Origin: SCTD01 sp963784675
GTDB taxonomy: Bacteria; Actinomycetota; Actinomycetes; Mycobacteriales; SCTD01
Reading direction: 5' to 3'
Assembly (NCBI GenBank): GCA_963784675.1
Contig: CAWASE010000001.1
Span: 310,001 to 374,000, forward strand
DNA: 64,000 nt
The position numbers were made by a program, and so were the translations under genes. Below the pieces are notes generated by a model, which had not been told where the DNA came from, made no database searches, and saw only the letters and a program-made list of their open reading frames with translations. Positions 52,170 through 61,903 of the stretch are shown here, piece by piece (the first letter of the stretch is position 1; each line of letters starts with the position of its first letter).

Positions 52170-53715
52170 GGAGCAGCCCACGCAGGCCTACCGGGTCGAG
52201 CAGGCGCACCAGGCTCGCGTACACGACGCCGGTGCTGACGGCGGCGACGGCGACCGCCAGCAGCGCCGGCCCCGGGCGCGGGACGAGCAGTCCCACCCCC
52301 GCGGCTGCTGCTGCGGCGACGGCCACCGCGGCCGCCGAGCGCAGCGCCCCGGACAGCGCCGGCGGGCCCGCGGCGCGGCGCAGCCCCAGCAGCAGCAGCC
52401 CCGCAGCCACGCTCACCCCGACGGTGTTGCCCAGCCCGAGCAGCAGCACGCGGTCGACGTCGGGGAACGTCGCGATCAGCGCCAGGTCCGCCAGCGCCAC
52501 CGTCACCCACCCGACGACGGTGCCCACGGCGGGGGTGCGGCCGTCACCGCGCGCGTACAGGGCGCGGGTCAGCAGCGCCAGCAGGCCGTAGCCCACCAGC
52601 CCGGGCGCGAAGGCGGCCGTCGACGCGGCCAGCGCACCCGTGCTCGGCACGCCCGGGGCGCCCTGCACCAGCAGCCGGGCGACCGGCAGCGCGGCGACCC
52701 CCAGCACCGCCGCCGAGCCCGCCGTCGCCACCAGCACGGCGCGCACCGAGGTGCTCGCCAGCCCGGCGTAGTCGGCCTCACGGTGCTCGTGCGCCGCTGC
52801 CGTCAGCCGCGGGAAGGCGCTGGTCGCCACCGGCACGGCCAGCACCGCCCACGGCAGCAGGAACAGTGCGGTGGCCACGGTGAACACGATGACCGATCCT
52901 TCGTCGGCGTTCGCAGCCAGCCGTAGCGCGACGACCAGCGCGAGCTGCTGGGCGACCAGCCCGGCCGCCCCGCTCGCCGCCAGCCCCCGCACCCGTCGCG
53001 CCGTCCCCGCCGGAAAGCGCAGGGTCGGCCGCAGCCGCAACCCGAGGTGCCGCAGCGGCACGAGCAGGCCCAGGGCGAGGACGGCGACCCCGAGCGTGGT
53101 GCCCACCGACAGCACCAGCTCCTGGCCGCGGCCGAGATCGGTGACGTCCTGCGCCCGTCCGCGCAGCGCGTAGAGCAGGTAGGTGCCGATGACCACCACG
53201 CTGGACAGCAGCGGCGCCAACGCAGGTCCGAGGAAGCGTCCGGACGCCTGCAGGGTTCCGGCCAGCACCACGGCCACCCCGTACAGCACCACCTGCGGCA
53301 TGAACACCACGAGCAGCCGGGCGCCGACGTCGACGGCACCCGCGCACGTCGGGTCGTCGGCCAGCAGCAGTCGCATCAACGTCGGCGCGAGCAGAGCCCC
53401 GAGCAGCGCGACGGGCGTCAGCACGAGCAGCGCCCACGACAGCAGCGCACTCACGGTGCGCCCTGCGGCGGCACGGTCGCCGGCGGCGAGCGACGCCGCC
53501 AGCACCGGGACGACGACCGAGGCCAGCGCTCCTCCGGCGACGACTTCGAAGACGACGTTCGGCACGTAGTTCGCCGCCTGGTAGACGTCTCCGACGCACG
53601 AGGTGCCGAGCGTGCGCGAGAGCACCGCGACGCGTCCGAAGCCGACGACGCGGGCGGCGACGGTCACCAGGGCGATACCGGCTGCGGCGCCGACCACCAG
53701 CCGGGCGGACCTCAC
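52162..53715 (-). CDS. murJ: Lipid II flippase-like protein MurJ (MviN family)
   Basis: A 517-aa membrane protein of the MOP superfamily with 14 predicted helices. The RTLGTSCVGDVYQAANYVPNVVFEVVAGGALASVVVP segments at the N-terminus are typical of MurJ in actinobacteria. The cytoplasmic kinase-like domain found fused in the mycobacterial MviN is absent. It should flip lipid II or a related lipid-linked glycan. GTG 53715 overlaps the stop of the WecA/MraY-like gene (GTGA). The arrangement with a WecA/MraY-like protein and a glycosyltransferase suggests one envelope-glycan module. Actinobacteria can have several MurJ paralogues, so this may not be the essential one. Confidence 0.88.
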   Translation of the reverse strand: MRSARLVVGAAAGIALVTVAARVVGFGRVAVLSRTLGTSCVGDVYQAANYVPNVVFEVVAGGALASVVVPVLAASLAAGDRAAAGRTVSALLSWALLVLTPVALLGALLAPTLMRLLLADDPTCAGAVDVGARLLVVFMPQVVLYGVAVVLAGTLQASGRFLGPALAPLLSSVVVIGTYLLYALRGRAQDVTDLGRGQELVLSVGTTLGVAVLALGLLVPLRHLGLRLRPTLRFPAGTARRVRGLAASGAAGLVAQQLALVVALRLAANADEGSVIVFTVATALFLLPWAVLAVPVATSAFPRLTAAAHEHREADYAGLASTSVRAVLVATAGSAAVLGVAALPVARLLVQGAPGVPSTGALAASTAAFAPGLVGYGLLALLTRALYARGDGRTPAVGTVVGWVTVALADLALIATFPDVDRVLLLGLGNTVGVSVAAGLLLLGLRRAAGPPALSGALRSAAAVAVAAAAAAGVGLLVPRPGPALLAVAVAAVSTGVVYASLVRLLDPVGLRGLLRA

Positions 53716-54467
53716 GACCGTCGGCCGGCCCGGTCCAGGGCGCGCAGCGGCGCGACGGCGTCGATGACGCGCGAGAAGGACACCACCTCGCTCGCCGCCG
53801 TCAGGGCGACCAGCACCGCGAGCGCCGGCCCGCGCGCTGACGGGTGGCGCGCCAGCAGTCCCAGGCCGAGCACCGCCCCCAGCGCGTTCGCGCCACAGTC
53901 CCCGAGCATCGTCTGCTCGCGCAGGTCGGCCGGCAGCAGCGCCGCGCAGGCCGCCGCGACCCCCGGCTGGCCGACGGCGAGAGCGGTGAGCCCGCCGACC
54001 TTGAGCGCGCGGCCGGGCCGCAGGTCCAGCAGGTTGAGCAGGTTCGCCGTCCCGGCGACGACCCCCGCGCCGACGAGGACCTCGCGACGGCTGCCCCCCA
54101 GCAACGCGGACGCGAGCCATCCGGTCGCGCCGATGCCGACCACCTTCGCCGTGCCGCTGGTGGGGCGTCCGGCCAGCAGGGCGGCCGCGTGGCCGCGCAC
54201 CCCCTTGGCCGACGTCCGCAGCGCGACGTCGTCGGCACGGCCGACCAGACCGGCGCCGAGCGCTGCCAGCAGAGCGGGTGGCGACGTCGCGAGCCCCGCG
54301 GCCAGCGCGAGCGCCGGACCCGACAGCAGGGTCACCGGCTCACCGCGGTGGTTGCTGCGCCGCCACCGTTCCGCGCCCCCGGGGGGCCTGGCGCGCAGCA
54401 GCCGTTGCGCCGCCCAGGCCGACAGGCCGCCGGCCGCCGCGTGCGCCGCGGTGCGCCCCTTCGTCAC
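53712..54467 (-). CDS. WecA/MraY-like polyprenyl-phosphate transferase homologue
   Basis: A 251-aa membrane protein with several hydrophobic helices. RADDVALRTSAKGVRGH resembles the DDxxD...K motif of polyprenyl-phosphate sugar-1-P transferases. NLLNLLDLRPGRALK matches the NxxNxxDG region, but the Gly after Asp is replaced by Leu. GDCGANALG matches the downstream GDxGA motif. It is shorter than MraY (~340 aa) and WecA. It may be a divergent transferase for a lipid-linked glycan, or an inactive paralogue. Start GTG 54467 lacks a good ribosome-binding site and lies 13 nt after the steB stop. Confidence 0.7.
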   Translation of the reverse strand: MTKGRTAAHAAAGGLSAWAAQRLLRARPPGGAERWRRSNHRGEPVTLLSGPALALAAGLATSPPALLAALGAGLVGRADDVALRTSAKGVRGHAAALLAGRPTSGTAKVVGIGATGWLASALLGGSRREVLVGAGVVAGTANLLNLLDLRPGRALKVGGLTALAVGQPGVAAACAALLPADLREQTMLGDCGANALGAVLGLGLLARHPSARGPALAVLVALTAASEVVSFSRVIDAVAPLRALDRAGRRS

Positions 54468-54480
54468 GACGGCTCGAGGA

Positions 54481-55434
54481 TCACCGCGGAGCAGAGCTGG
54501 GGAGCGCCCCGGCCGAACCCGGCCCGGCGCCGTACTGCCCGGTCCCCCCGAGGACCTGCTCGGCGAGCGCGGCGACCAGCGCCAGCAGGCCGGTGCCGCG
54601 GTCGGCGTTGTCGACGGTGGACACGGCGCCCGAGAGCGAGGAGTCGGCCCGCACCGCCCCGACCAGGCCGCGCCCGTCGGCGGAGCCCGCGGGTCCGGCC
54701 ACCACGACTCCTGACGAACGCGCGTCCAAGGCTGTCGCGAGGCTCAGCAGGGCCTTCTGCTCGGCCTGCTGCGTGTCGTCCAGAGCTTCCGAGGGCGCCT
54801 GCGCCCCCAGGACGACGGCGACGGTGGCCCGCGGCGGGGCGTCGCCCTCGGGCACGAACTGCGCGAGGTCGGCCTCGGTGAAGGCGGCGACGATGGCCGA
54901 GGCCTGCCCGGCCGCCACGTTGTCCCCGCCGGGCGTGCGTACCAGGGCCGCGGCGAGCTCGGACGTGGCCCGGTCGACGGCGTCGCCGCCGGCGGGCAGG
55001 TCGATGCCGGCCGGCACGACCCGCGCCACGAGGTCGTCGACCAGGCGCGCGGACGACGGGTCCGACAGCGCCGGCAGCAGCCGGAGCCGGCCGGTGACGA
55101 CGGCGCCGGCCTGCGTCAGCAGCGGCACGAGCCGATCGGCGAGCTCAGAAGGGGTCTGGTCGGTGGTGACGATCAGGACGCGCTGGTCGGTCAGGTCACC
55201 GGCGACCAGACCCGGGCCGACCGCGGTGGCGAAGGCGTCGGCGCTCTGCAGCTGGCCGCGCAGCTCGGAGACGTCTGCCTCCAGCGCCCGCTTGTCCCCG
55301 GACAGCCGGCTGATGTTGCGGTTCAGGTCGTCCTGGATCGGACCGTTCAGCGCCGCGGTGCCGAGCACGATCCCCAGCGCCAGCGCCAGGAAGACGGCGA
55401 TGATGGACACGAGGTGGTAGCGGAAGTCGACCAT
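54481..55434 (-). CDS. steB: SteB/MctB-like membrane protein (copper transporter family, DUF3186)
   Basis: A 317-aa protein. One N-terminal helix (MVDFRYHLVSIIAVFLALALGI is its opening) anchors it, then a coiled coil (about residues 35-70) and an extracytoplasmic alpha/beta domain. It matches the family of Mycobacterium MctB (Rv1698, copper resistance) and Corynebacterium SteB, which acts with SteA in cell separation. It follows steA on the same strand after a 214-nt gap with a direct repeat. The copper role is species-specific and cannot be assumed here; the context favours division. Confidence 0.88.
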   Translation of the reverse strand: MVDFRYHLVSIIAVFLALALGIVLGTAALNGPIQDDLNRNISRLSGDKRALEADVSELRGQLQSADAFATAVGPGLVAGDLTDQRVLIVTTDQTPSELADRLVPLLTQAGAVVTGRLRLLPALSDPSSARLVDDLVARVVPAGIDLPAGGDAVDRATSELAAALVRTPGGDNVAAGQASAIVAAFTEADLAQFVPEGDAPPRATVAVVLGAQAPSEALDDTQQAEQKALLSLATALDARSSGVVVAGPAGSADGRGLVGAVRADSSLSGAVSTVDNADRGTGLLALVAALAEQVLGGTGQYGAGPGSAGALPSSAPR

Positions 55435-55571
55435 CTCAGCCGACCCGGACCGGGGGAGCGGCTCGGACGCTCGACGTCGACCGTCCCGTCGACGTCCGGG
55501 GGCAGGGTGGGGTGCACACGACAGGCGACGCTAGTCGGCTGGAGGCCTCGCGCCGGCCCGACGCGCGGACC

Positions 55572-55637
55572 CGCCTGCGCTGGCTGCGTTGTCGACGCGC
55601 CTGCGCTGGCTGCGTTGCCGACGCCGCCTGCGCTGGC
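55572..55637. repeat. 26-bp direct repeat between steA and steB
   Basis: Two near-identical 26-bp copies (55572-55597, 55598-55623), each opening CGCCTGCGCTGGCTGCG, plus a 13-bp partial copy (55625-55637), directly behind the steA stop. The rest of the 214-nt gap shows no gene. Confidence 0.85.
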
Positions 55638-55648
55638 GGCCATGTCAC

Positions 55649-56821
55649 CTAGAACAGGTTCCGCAACCAGAACCAGAAGCTCGCCCACGCATCGGCGACG
55701 AGCCGCCCGTAGGCATGCCCTGCCGAGGACAGGTACACCGCGGCCGCCATCGCCACCAGCGTCGACAGCACCAGGGCCACCAGCGACCACGCCGAGATGC
55801 GGCTGCGATAGAGGCGGCTGACGCCCTTGGCGTCGACGAGCTTGCCGCCGACGCGCAACCGGGTCAGGAAGGTGGAGGCCATGCCCTGGCGTCCCTTGTC
55901 CAGGAACTCGACGAGGGTGGCATGGGTGCCGACAGCGACGATCAGCTGCGCGCCGCCCTCGTCAGCCAGCAGCATCGCGACGTCCTCGCTGGTGCCGGCG
56001 GCCGGGAACACGACCGCCGTCACCCCGAGGTCCTGCACCCGGGCCAGGCCGGGAGCGTGCCCGTCGGAGTAGGCGTGCACCACCACCTCGGCGCCGCTGC
56101 GCAGCACGGTGTCGCTGACGGAGTCCATGTCGCCGACGATGAGGTCGACCTTGTAGCCGGCCTCCACCAGCGCGTCGGCGCCACCGTCGACGCCGATGAG
56201 GATCGGCCGGTACTCGCGGATGTAGGGACGCAGCGCGCGCAGGTCCTCGCGGTAGTCGTAGCCGCGTACGACGATCAGCGCGTGCCGACCCTCGAGCCGG
56301 GTGCGGATGTCGGGGAAGCCGACCCCGTCCAGCAGCAGGTCGCGCTCCTTGAGCAGGTACTCCATCGTGTTGGCGGCGAACGCCTCGAGCTGGGTCGCCA
56401 GCCCTGCCCGCGCCTCGGCCATCGCCGCGCCGATGGTCTCGGCGTCCTGCGGGTCGCCGGTGGCCAGCACCCGCTCCCCCGCATAGAGCGTGTCGCCGTC
56501 CAGCCGGACGACGTCGCCCTCGCGCAGCTCGCCGAAGACCTCGTCGCCGACGCTGTCGAGCAGCGGGATGCCGGCGGCCAGCAGGATCTCCGGACCCAGG
56601 TTGGGATAGCGCCCGCTGATGCTCGGGGCCGCGTTGACGACGGCCGCGACCTTGGCGCCGACGAGGGCGTCGGCGCTGACCCGGTCGATGTCGACGTGGT
56701 CGATGATCGCGATCTCGCCGGGCTTCAGACGGGGCGTGAGGCGCTTGGTGCGCCGGTCCAGACGCGCCACGCCGACGGTGCCGGGCAGGCCGTTCTGGCG
56801 TCCCCGTCGCATCAGCTTCAC
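55649..56821 (-). CDS. steA: Cytokinetic ring protein SteA
   Basis: A 390-aa protein. The conserved opening GVARLDRRTKRL and PGEIAIIDHVDIDRVSADAL identify SteA. The central domain resembles thiamine pyrophosphokinase (GVDGGADALVEAGYKVDLIVGDMDSVSD), and a C-terminal membrane helix is followed by WFWLRNLF. In Corynebacterium SteA and SteB recruit wall hydrolases at the septum. Start GTG 56821 gives MKLMRRGRQN, close to the usual MKL start; ATG 56812 is an alternative. It lies in the expected order recN-(GNAT)-steA-steB. Confidence 0.92.
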   Translation of the reverse strand: MKLMRRGRQNGLPGTVGVARLDRRTKRLTPRLKPGEIAIIDHVDIDRVSADALVGAKVAAVVNAAPSISGRYPNLGPEILLAAGIPLLDSVGDEVFGELREGDVVRLDGDTLYAGERVLATGDPQDAETIGAAMAEARAGLATQLEAFAANTMEYLLKERDLLLDGVGFPDIRTRLEGRHALIVVRGYDYREDLRALRPYIREYRPILIGVDGGADALVEAGYKVDLIVGDMDSVSDTVLRSGAEVVVHAYSDGHAPGLARVQDLGVTAVVFPAAGTSEDVAMLLADEGGAQLIVAVGTHATLVEFLDKGRQGMASTFLTRLRVGGKLVDAKGVSRLYRSRISAWSLVALVLSTLVAMAAAVYLSSAGHAYGRLVADAWASFWFWLRNLF

Positions 56822-56870
56822 CGGGGCGAGTCTGCCAGACGTCGAGGGTCCGGCCGGGAGGCGCGCGCCC

Positions 56871-58013
56871 TCAGAAGTAGTCCAGGATGGTCGGCCGGGG
56901 ACCGGCGAAGGCGTGGTCGAGCCCGGGCAGGGCCACCTGCGACAGGCCCCGGCGCAGCAGTCCGACGGCGTCGACGGCGCCCGCGTAGGCCTGCGCCAGA
57001 CCGCGGACGTCCAGCCACGGGGCAGGACCGTCGTAGGTGTGCAGCGCGCCTTCACCACCGTGCACGACCAGGCGCCACGCCCGGGCCTGCGCCGGCACGA
57101 GCGGGTCGTGCAGGGTGAAGACGACGTCGGCGCGGGCGTCCGGCCGGTAGCCACGGTCGGCGATCGCCCGAGGCGCGTCGACCAGGCGGAGCATGAACGG
57201 CGCCGTCTCGAACGGCGGTGCCACCTCGGTGCCGACGACGGCCTGGACGTCGCCCGCCGGGCCCCGCAGCCGCACCTGTTCGACGACGCTGCCCCACGAG
57301 CCCAGCGAGGCCAGCAGCGCCGTCATCGTCGGCGCGTCGAGCGCGACCAGGTCGTGGACGTCCAGGTGCGCGCCACCGCGGTAGCCGCTGCCGCGGTCGT
57401 AGCGCAGGTAACCGGTCGGGACGCCGTCGCGGCGGGCGACGGTGGTGACGTGCGCCGTGGACCAGCCGGCGGGATACTCCCGGCCCTCGCGGGTCAGCGG
57501 CCCGCTGTGCTGCCGCGCCCAGGCGGCGTAGAGCGGCTGGACCTGCGCGAGGTCCTCGGGCGCCGACCGCAGCGTCACGTCGGCGGGACCGCGTCGCGGC
57601 AGGCCGGACGTCGGCAGCCGGGTCCGGTCGAGCGTGGCGACGATCTCCCAGCCCAGCGACCGGTACAGCGCCACCGAGGTGGGATACAGGCCGCTGAGCG
57701 GTTGCGGCATGCGTGGCAGCAGGCTCGCCACGAGCGCACGGGCGGTCCCGCGGCCGCGCGCGTCCGGGTGCACGGCGACGCCGGAGACGCCGGACATCGG
57801 CACGACCCGTCCGCCCCACCACTGGCCCTCGTGCCGCAGCGACGCCTTGGCCAGCAGCCGTCCGGAGTCGTCGTGGCAGCCGTACTGCTCGCGCTCGGCG
57901 AAGGTGTCGGGCCGGACGGCGGCCAGGTCGCCGCCGAAGGCCAGCAGGCCGAGCGCCCACGCCTGGTCCAGGTCGGTCGGCCCCAGGCGCCGGGGCGGCG
58001 CCGGCAGCTTCAC
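56871..58013 (-). CDS. Eis-like GNAT N-acetyltransferase
   Basis: A 380-aa acetyltransferase with the Eis architecture: an N-terminal GNAT domain (GVSGVAVHPDARGRGTARALV is the acetyl-CoA loop), a second GNAT-like domain and an SCP2-like C-terminal domain ending in a carboxylate at ILDYF. Eis enzymes acetylate many amines, including aminoglycosides; the natural substrate here is unknown. Start GTG 58013 overlaps the recN stop (GTGA). Its insertion between recN and steA is not part of the M. tuberculosis order as I recall it. Confidence 0.86.
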   Translation of the reverse strand: MKLPAPPRRLGPTDLDQAWALGLLAFGGDLAAVRPDTFAEREQYGCHDDSGRLLAKASLRHEGQWWGGRVVPMSGVSGVAVHPDARGRGTARALVASLLPRMPQPLSGLYPTSVALYRSLGWEIVATLDRTRLPTSGLPRRGPADVTLRSAPEDLAQVQPLYAAWARQHSGPLTREGREYPAGWSTAHVTTVARRDGVPTGYLRYDRGSGYRGGAHLDVHDLVALDAPTMTALLASLGSWGSVVEQVRLRGPAGDVQAVVGTEVAPPFETAPFMLRLVDAPRAIADRGYRPDARADVVFTLHDPLVPAQARAWRLVVHGGEGALHTYDGPAPWLDVRGLAQAYAGAVDAVGLLRRGLSQVALPGLDHAFAGPRPTILDYF

Positions 58014-59751
58014 CGCCCGCTGCGGTCGGGGGTGGCGGCGGCGAGCAGCTCCTCGGCGTGCCCGCGGGCCAGGCCGGTGTCGGCGCCGGCCAGCATGCGG
58101 GAGAGCTCGACGACGCGGCCGGCGTCGTCGAGCTCGGTGACCCCGCTGCTGGTGATGCTGCCCAGGTCGGGCTGCTTGACGACGAGCAGGTGCCGGTCGG
58201 CGAACGCTGCCACCTGCGGCAGGTGCGTGACGACCACGACCTGGTGGTCGCGCGCCAGGCGGGCCAGCCGGCGGCCGATCTCGACGGCCGCGCGCCCGCC
58301 GACGCCGGCGTCGACCTCGTCGAACACCATCAGCGGCACCGGGTCCGAGCCGGCGAACACGACCTCGACCGCGAGCATCACGCGCGAGAGCTCGCCGCCG
58401 GAGGCGCCCTTCTGCAGCGCCCGCGGCGGCGCCCCGGGATGCGGCACGAGCAGCAGCTCGACGTCGTCGACGCCGTCGGGACCTGCGGCGAGCACCCGGT
58501 CGCCGACGGTGAGGCCGGCGACGTCCTCGCGCTGGTTGACTGCGGCGCTGACCTGCGCGTGCGGCATCGACAGCTCGACGAGCTCGGCGGTGACCTCGGC
58601 GCCGAAGCGCTCCGCCGCCTCGGAACGGGCGGCGGACAGCTCGGCGGCCAGCACCCCGAGGGACTGCTCGAGCGCAGCGTCCTGCTCGACGAGGGCGGCG
58701 ATGCTGTCGTCGGCGCCGTCGAGCTCGAGGAGCCGGTCGGAGGCCCGCGCGGACCACGCCAGCACGCCGTCGACCCCTTCGCTGCCGTAGCGACGCACGA
58801 GGGTGGTGAGGGTGGCCAACCGGTCCTGCGCGGTGGCGAGCCGGGCGGGGTCGGCATCGACCCCGGCGAGGTAGGACGACAGGTCGACCGCGACGTCGGT
58901 GGCCAGGTGCGCGAGCTCGGCCAGTCGACCAGCGAGCTGCTGCAGCGCATCGTCGTGGCCGGCTGCGGCCTCGACGGCCCGGCGGGCGCCGACGAGCAGC
59001 TGCAGGGCGTCGGCACCGTCGGGCCGGTCCTCGTCGCCGGTGAGCAGGGCGGAGGCGTCCGCGGCGGCGGCCCGCAGGTCGTCGGCGTTGGCGAGCCGTT
59101 CGATCTCGGCGAGAAGCTCGGACCCTCACCCGGCTGGGGCGCCACGGCCTCGACCTCGGCGACACCGAGCCGGAGCAGCTCGGCCTCGCGGGTGCGCTCC
59201 GCGGCCTGCTCGCGCAGCAGCGCGAGGGTCGCGCGGACGTCGCGCCAGCGCGCCCAGTCGGCGGCGAACCGCTCGCGGAGCGTGAGGACGGGGGCGCCGG
59301 CGAACCGGTCGAGCGCAGCGCGCTGCTGCGCCGGCTTGAGCAGCCGCTGCTGGTCGCTCTGCCCGTGCACGGCGATGAGCGACTCGGCCAGCTCGCCCAG
59401 CACCCCGAGCGGGACGCTGCGCCCACCCAGGTGGGCCCGCGACCGGCCGTCGGTGGTGACCGAGCGGCTGAGCAGCAGGGCGTCGTCGTCGAGCTCGGCG
59501 CCGGCGTCGGCGGCACGGTCCAGCGCCGGATGGCCGGCGGGCAGCACCAGCCGGCCCTCGACCAGCGCCCGCGCGGCGTCGGGGCGCACCCGGCCGCTGT
59601 CTGCCCGGCCCCCGAACAGCAGGTGCAGGCCCTGCACCACCATCGTCTTGCCAGCACCCGTCTCGCCCGTGACGACGGTCAGGCCAGGGCCCAGACGCAG
59701 CACGGCGTCGTCGATGACACCCAGGCCCGAGATCCGCAGCTCTTCCAGCAC
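58010..59751 (-). pseudogene. recN: DNA repair protein RecN, disrupted by a one-base frameshift
   Basis: An SMC-like ATPase for double-strand break repair. The first part (59751 to about 59124) has Walker A GETGAGKT at residues 29-36 and the HGQSDQQRLL motif. The last part has VFDEVDAGVGG (Walker B), then QVVVVTHLPQVAAFADRH. After PQPGEG the frame is lost; the correct continuation (SELLAEIERLANADD) lies one base out. A single missing base near 59121-59126, in GGGTCC, would restore a 580-aa protein, normal for RecN. It may be a true mutation or a sequencing error. Start GTG 59751 follows TACCCT at 7 nt. Confidence 0.85.
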
Positions 59752-59758
59752 GGTCCCG

Positions 59759-59764
59759 AGGGTA
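59759..59764 (-). promoter_or_regulatory. -10 hexamer TACCCT for a leaderless recN transcript
   Basis: On the minus strand TACCCT lies 7 nt before GTG 59751. No LexA box was found within the short gap to nadK, although recN is often SOS-controlled. Confidence 0.4.
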
Positions 59765-59812
59765 GGCCGCGGCGCCGACGCTTCCCGGGACGTTGTCCAC
59801 AGGCGCGCCGCT

Positions 59813-60700
59813 TCACTCGCGGGGGCCGCGCCAGCCCTGCACCGGCAGCGCGAACTTCCGGACGAGCGTGTCGGTGAAGGCACGGTCCTGCAGGTGCGCC
59901 AGCAGCACCGGGTCGCTCCCCCGCCTCACCTCGACCTGGGAGCCGTGCGGCAGCGGGTGCGTGCGCCGACCGTCGCAGGCCAGGACGGCCGTCGCGCCGC
60001 CTGCCAGGACCTCCAGGGCCACGGTCGAGGTCGGCGCGGCGACCAGGGGACGCGAGAACAGGGCGTGGGCGCTGATCGGCACCACGAGCAGGGCCTCGAC
60101 CGACGGCCAGACCACCGGGCCGCCCGCAGAGAAGGCGTAGGCCGTGGACCCGGTCGGCGTCGCCACGACGACGCCGTCGCATCCCCAGCGCGACAACGGT
60201 CGGCCGTCGATGCCGAGGACGAGCTCCAGCATCCGCTCCCGGACCGCCTTCTCCACGCTGACCTCGTTGAGCGCCCAGCCGGTGGCGACGACCGCGCCGT
60301 CCAGCCGGACCTCGACGTCGAGGGTCATCCGCTCCTCGACGCTGTAGTCCTTGTCCAGGACGCGGTCCAGCGTGGTGTCCAGGTCCTCCTGCTCGGCCTC
60401 GGCCAGGAAGCCGACGCGTCCGAGGTTGACCCCCAGCAGGGGCACCGACGCGGCCCGGGCGAGCTCGGCGGAACGCAGGATCGATCCGTCGCCGCCCAGG
60501 ACCAGCACCAGCTCGGCGCCGTTGGCCGAGTCCGGGGCGTCGGCGCAGCGACGGATGTCGGTCAGGCCGACGTCGGCGGCCTCGTCCGGCAGCATCCGCA
60601 CCTCGACGCCGGCGTCCTGGAGCCGCTGGACCGCGCGTCGGGCGGCCGCGGTGACCGTGGCCCGGCCGGTGTGGGCGAGCAGCAGCACGGCGCGGGTCAC
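59813..60700 (-). CDS. nadK: NAD kinase
   Basis: A 295-aa enzyme phosphorylating NAD to NADP. GGDGS is at residues 69-73, the NEVSVEKA stretch and the GSTAYAFSAGGPVVWPSVEAL motif follow, and the C-terminal beta-domain is complete. The start chosen is GTG 60700 because GAGAGG lies nine bases upstream; GTG 60709 would add three residues. It is in the conserved order tlyA-nadK-recN, separated by 100 nt from tlyA. Confidence 0.96.
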   Translation of the reverse strand: MTRAVLLLAHTGRATVTAAARRAVQRLQDAGVEVRMLPDEAADVGLTDIRRCADAPDSANGAELVLVLGGDGSILRSAELARAASVPLLGVNLGRVGFLAEAEQEDLDTTLDRVLDKDYSVEERMTLDVEVRLDGAVVATGWALNEVSVEKAVRERMLELVLGIDGRPLSRWGCDGVVVATPTGSTAYAFSAGGPVVWPSVEALLVVPISAHALFSRPLVAAPTSTVALEVLAGGATAVLACDGRRTHPLPHGSQVEVRRGSDPVLLAHLQDRAFTDTLVRKFALPVQGWRGPRE

Positions 60701-60800
60701 GTCGCCCACCCTCTCACCGCGCCACCGCCGGCGCGCCCTGCCCTCGCCGGCACTCTCGCCCGGAGGCTTGCCGCGGGATCACTGCTCCCTCGCCGCCGGC

Positions 60801-61597
<797 letters not shown>

Positions 61598-61601
<4 letters not shown>

Positions 61602-61903
61602 CCGCCGTCGAGCGTCGCGAGCGAGTCCTGGAGCAGCCGGTGCACCGCGTCGAAGACGTCGACGTGCTCGGCCACGGGGCGCGTCGTCAGGTCGTCCAGC
61701 CGCGCGAGGGCCTGCTCGACGCCGCGCTCACCGTGGCTCCGCGGCGCGTCGTCGGGTTGCGCGTCCCGGTCGTGGACCAGGCCGCCTGCGCGCGCGGCGA
61801 CGGGCATGCCCGTAGGGGGGCTCACGCGCCCCGCGATCCCGGCGGCGAAGGCGGCCGGGCTCGGACGAGCGGCAGGACCGTCGGCCCCGGTGGCCGGGCT
61901 CAC
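61598..61903 (-). CDS. Small conserved protein ahead of tlyA
   Basis: A 101-aa protein. The first half is Ala/Gly/Pro-rich; the C-terminal ~40 residues (ALARLDDLTTRPVAEHVDVF then DAVHRLLQDSLATLD) are the conserved part of a small actinobacterial family found next to tlyA (Rv1693-like by position). GTG 61903 overlaps the phasin-like gene's stop (GTGA), and its own stop overlaps the tlyA CTG. Function unknown. Confidence 0.8.

Noticed and set aside
53712..54467. mraY itself
   Set aside because: Too short, altered NxxNxxDG motif, and not next to murE-murF, where the true mraY would be expected.
59101..59130. Programmed ribosomal frameshift in recN
   Set aside because: No slippery heptamer or downstream structure was seen and RecN is not known to need one; a missing base is simpler.
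59752..59812. LexA box upstream of recN
   Set aside because: No GAAC-N4-GTTC core was found in the gap between nadK and recN.
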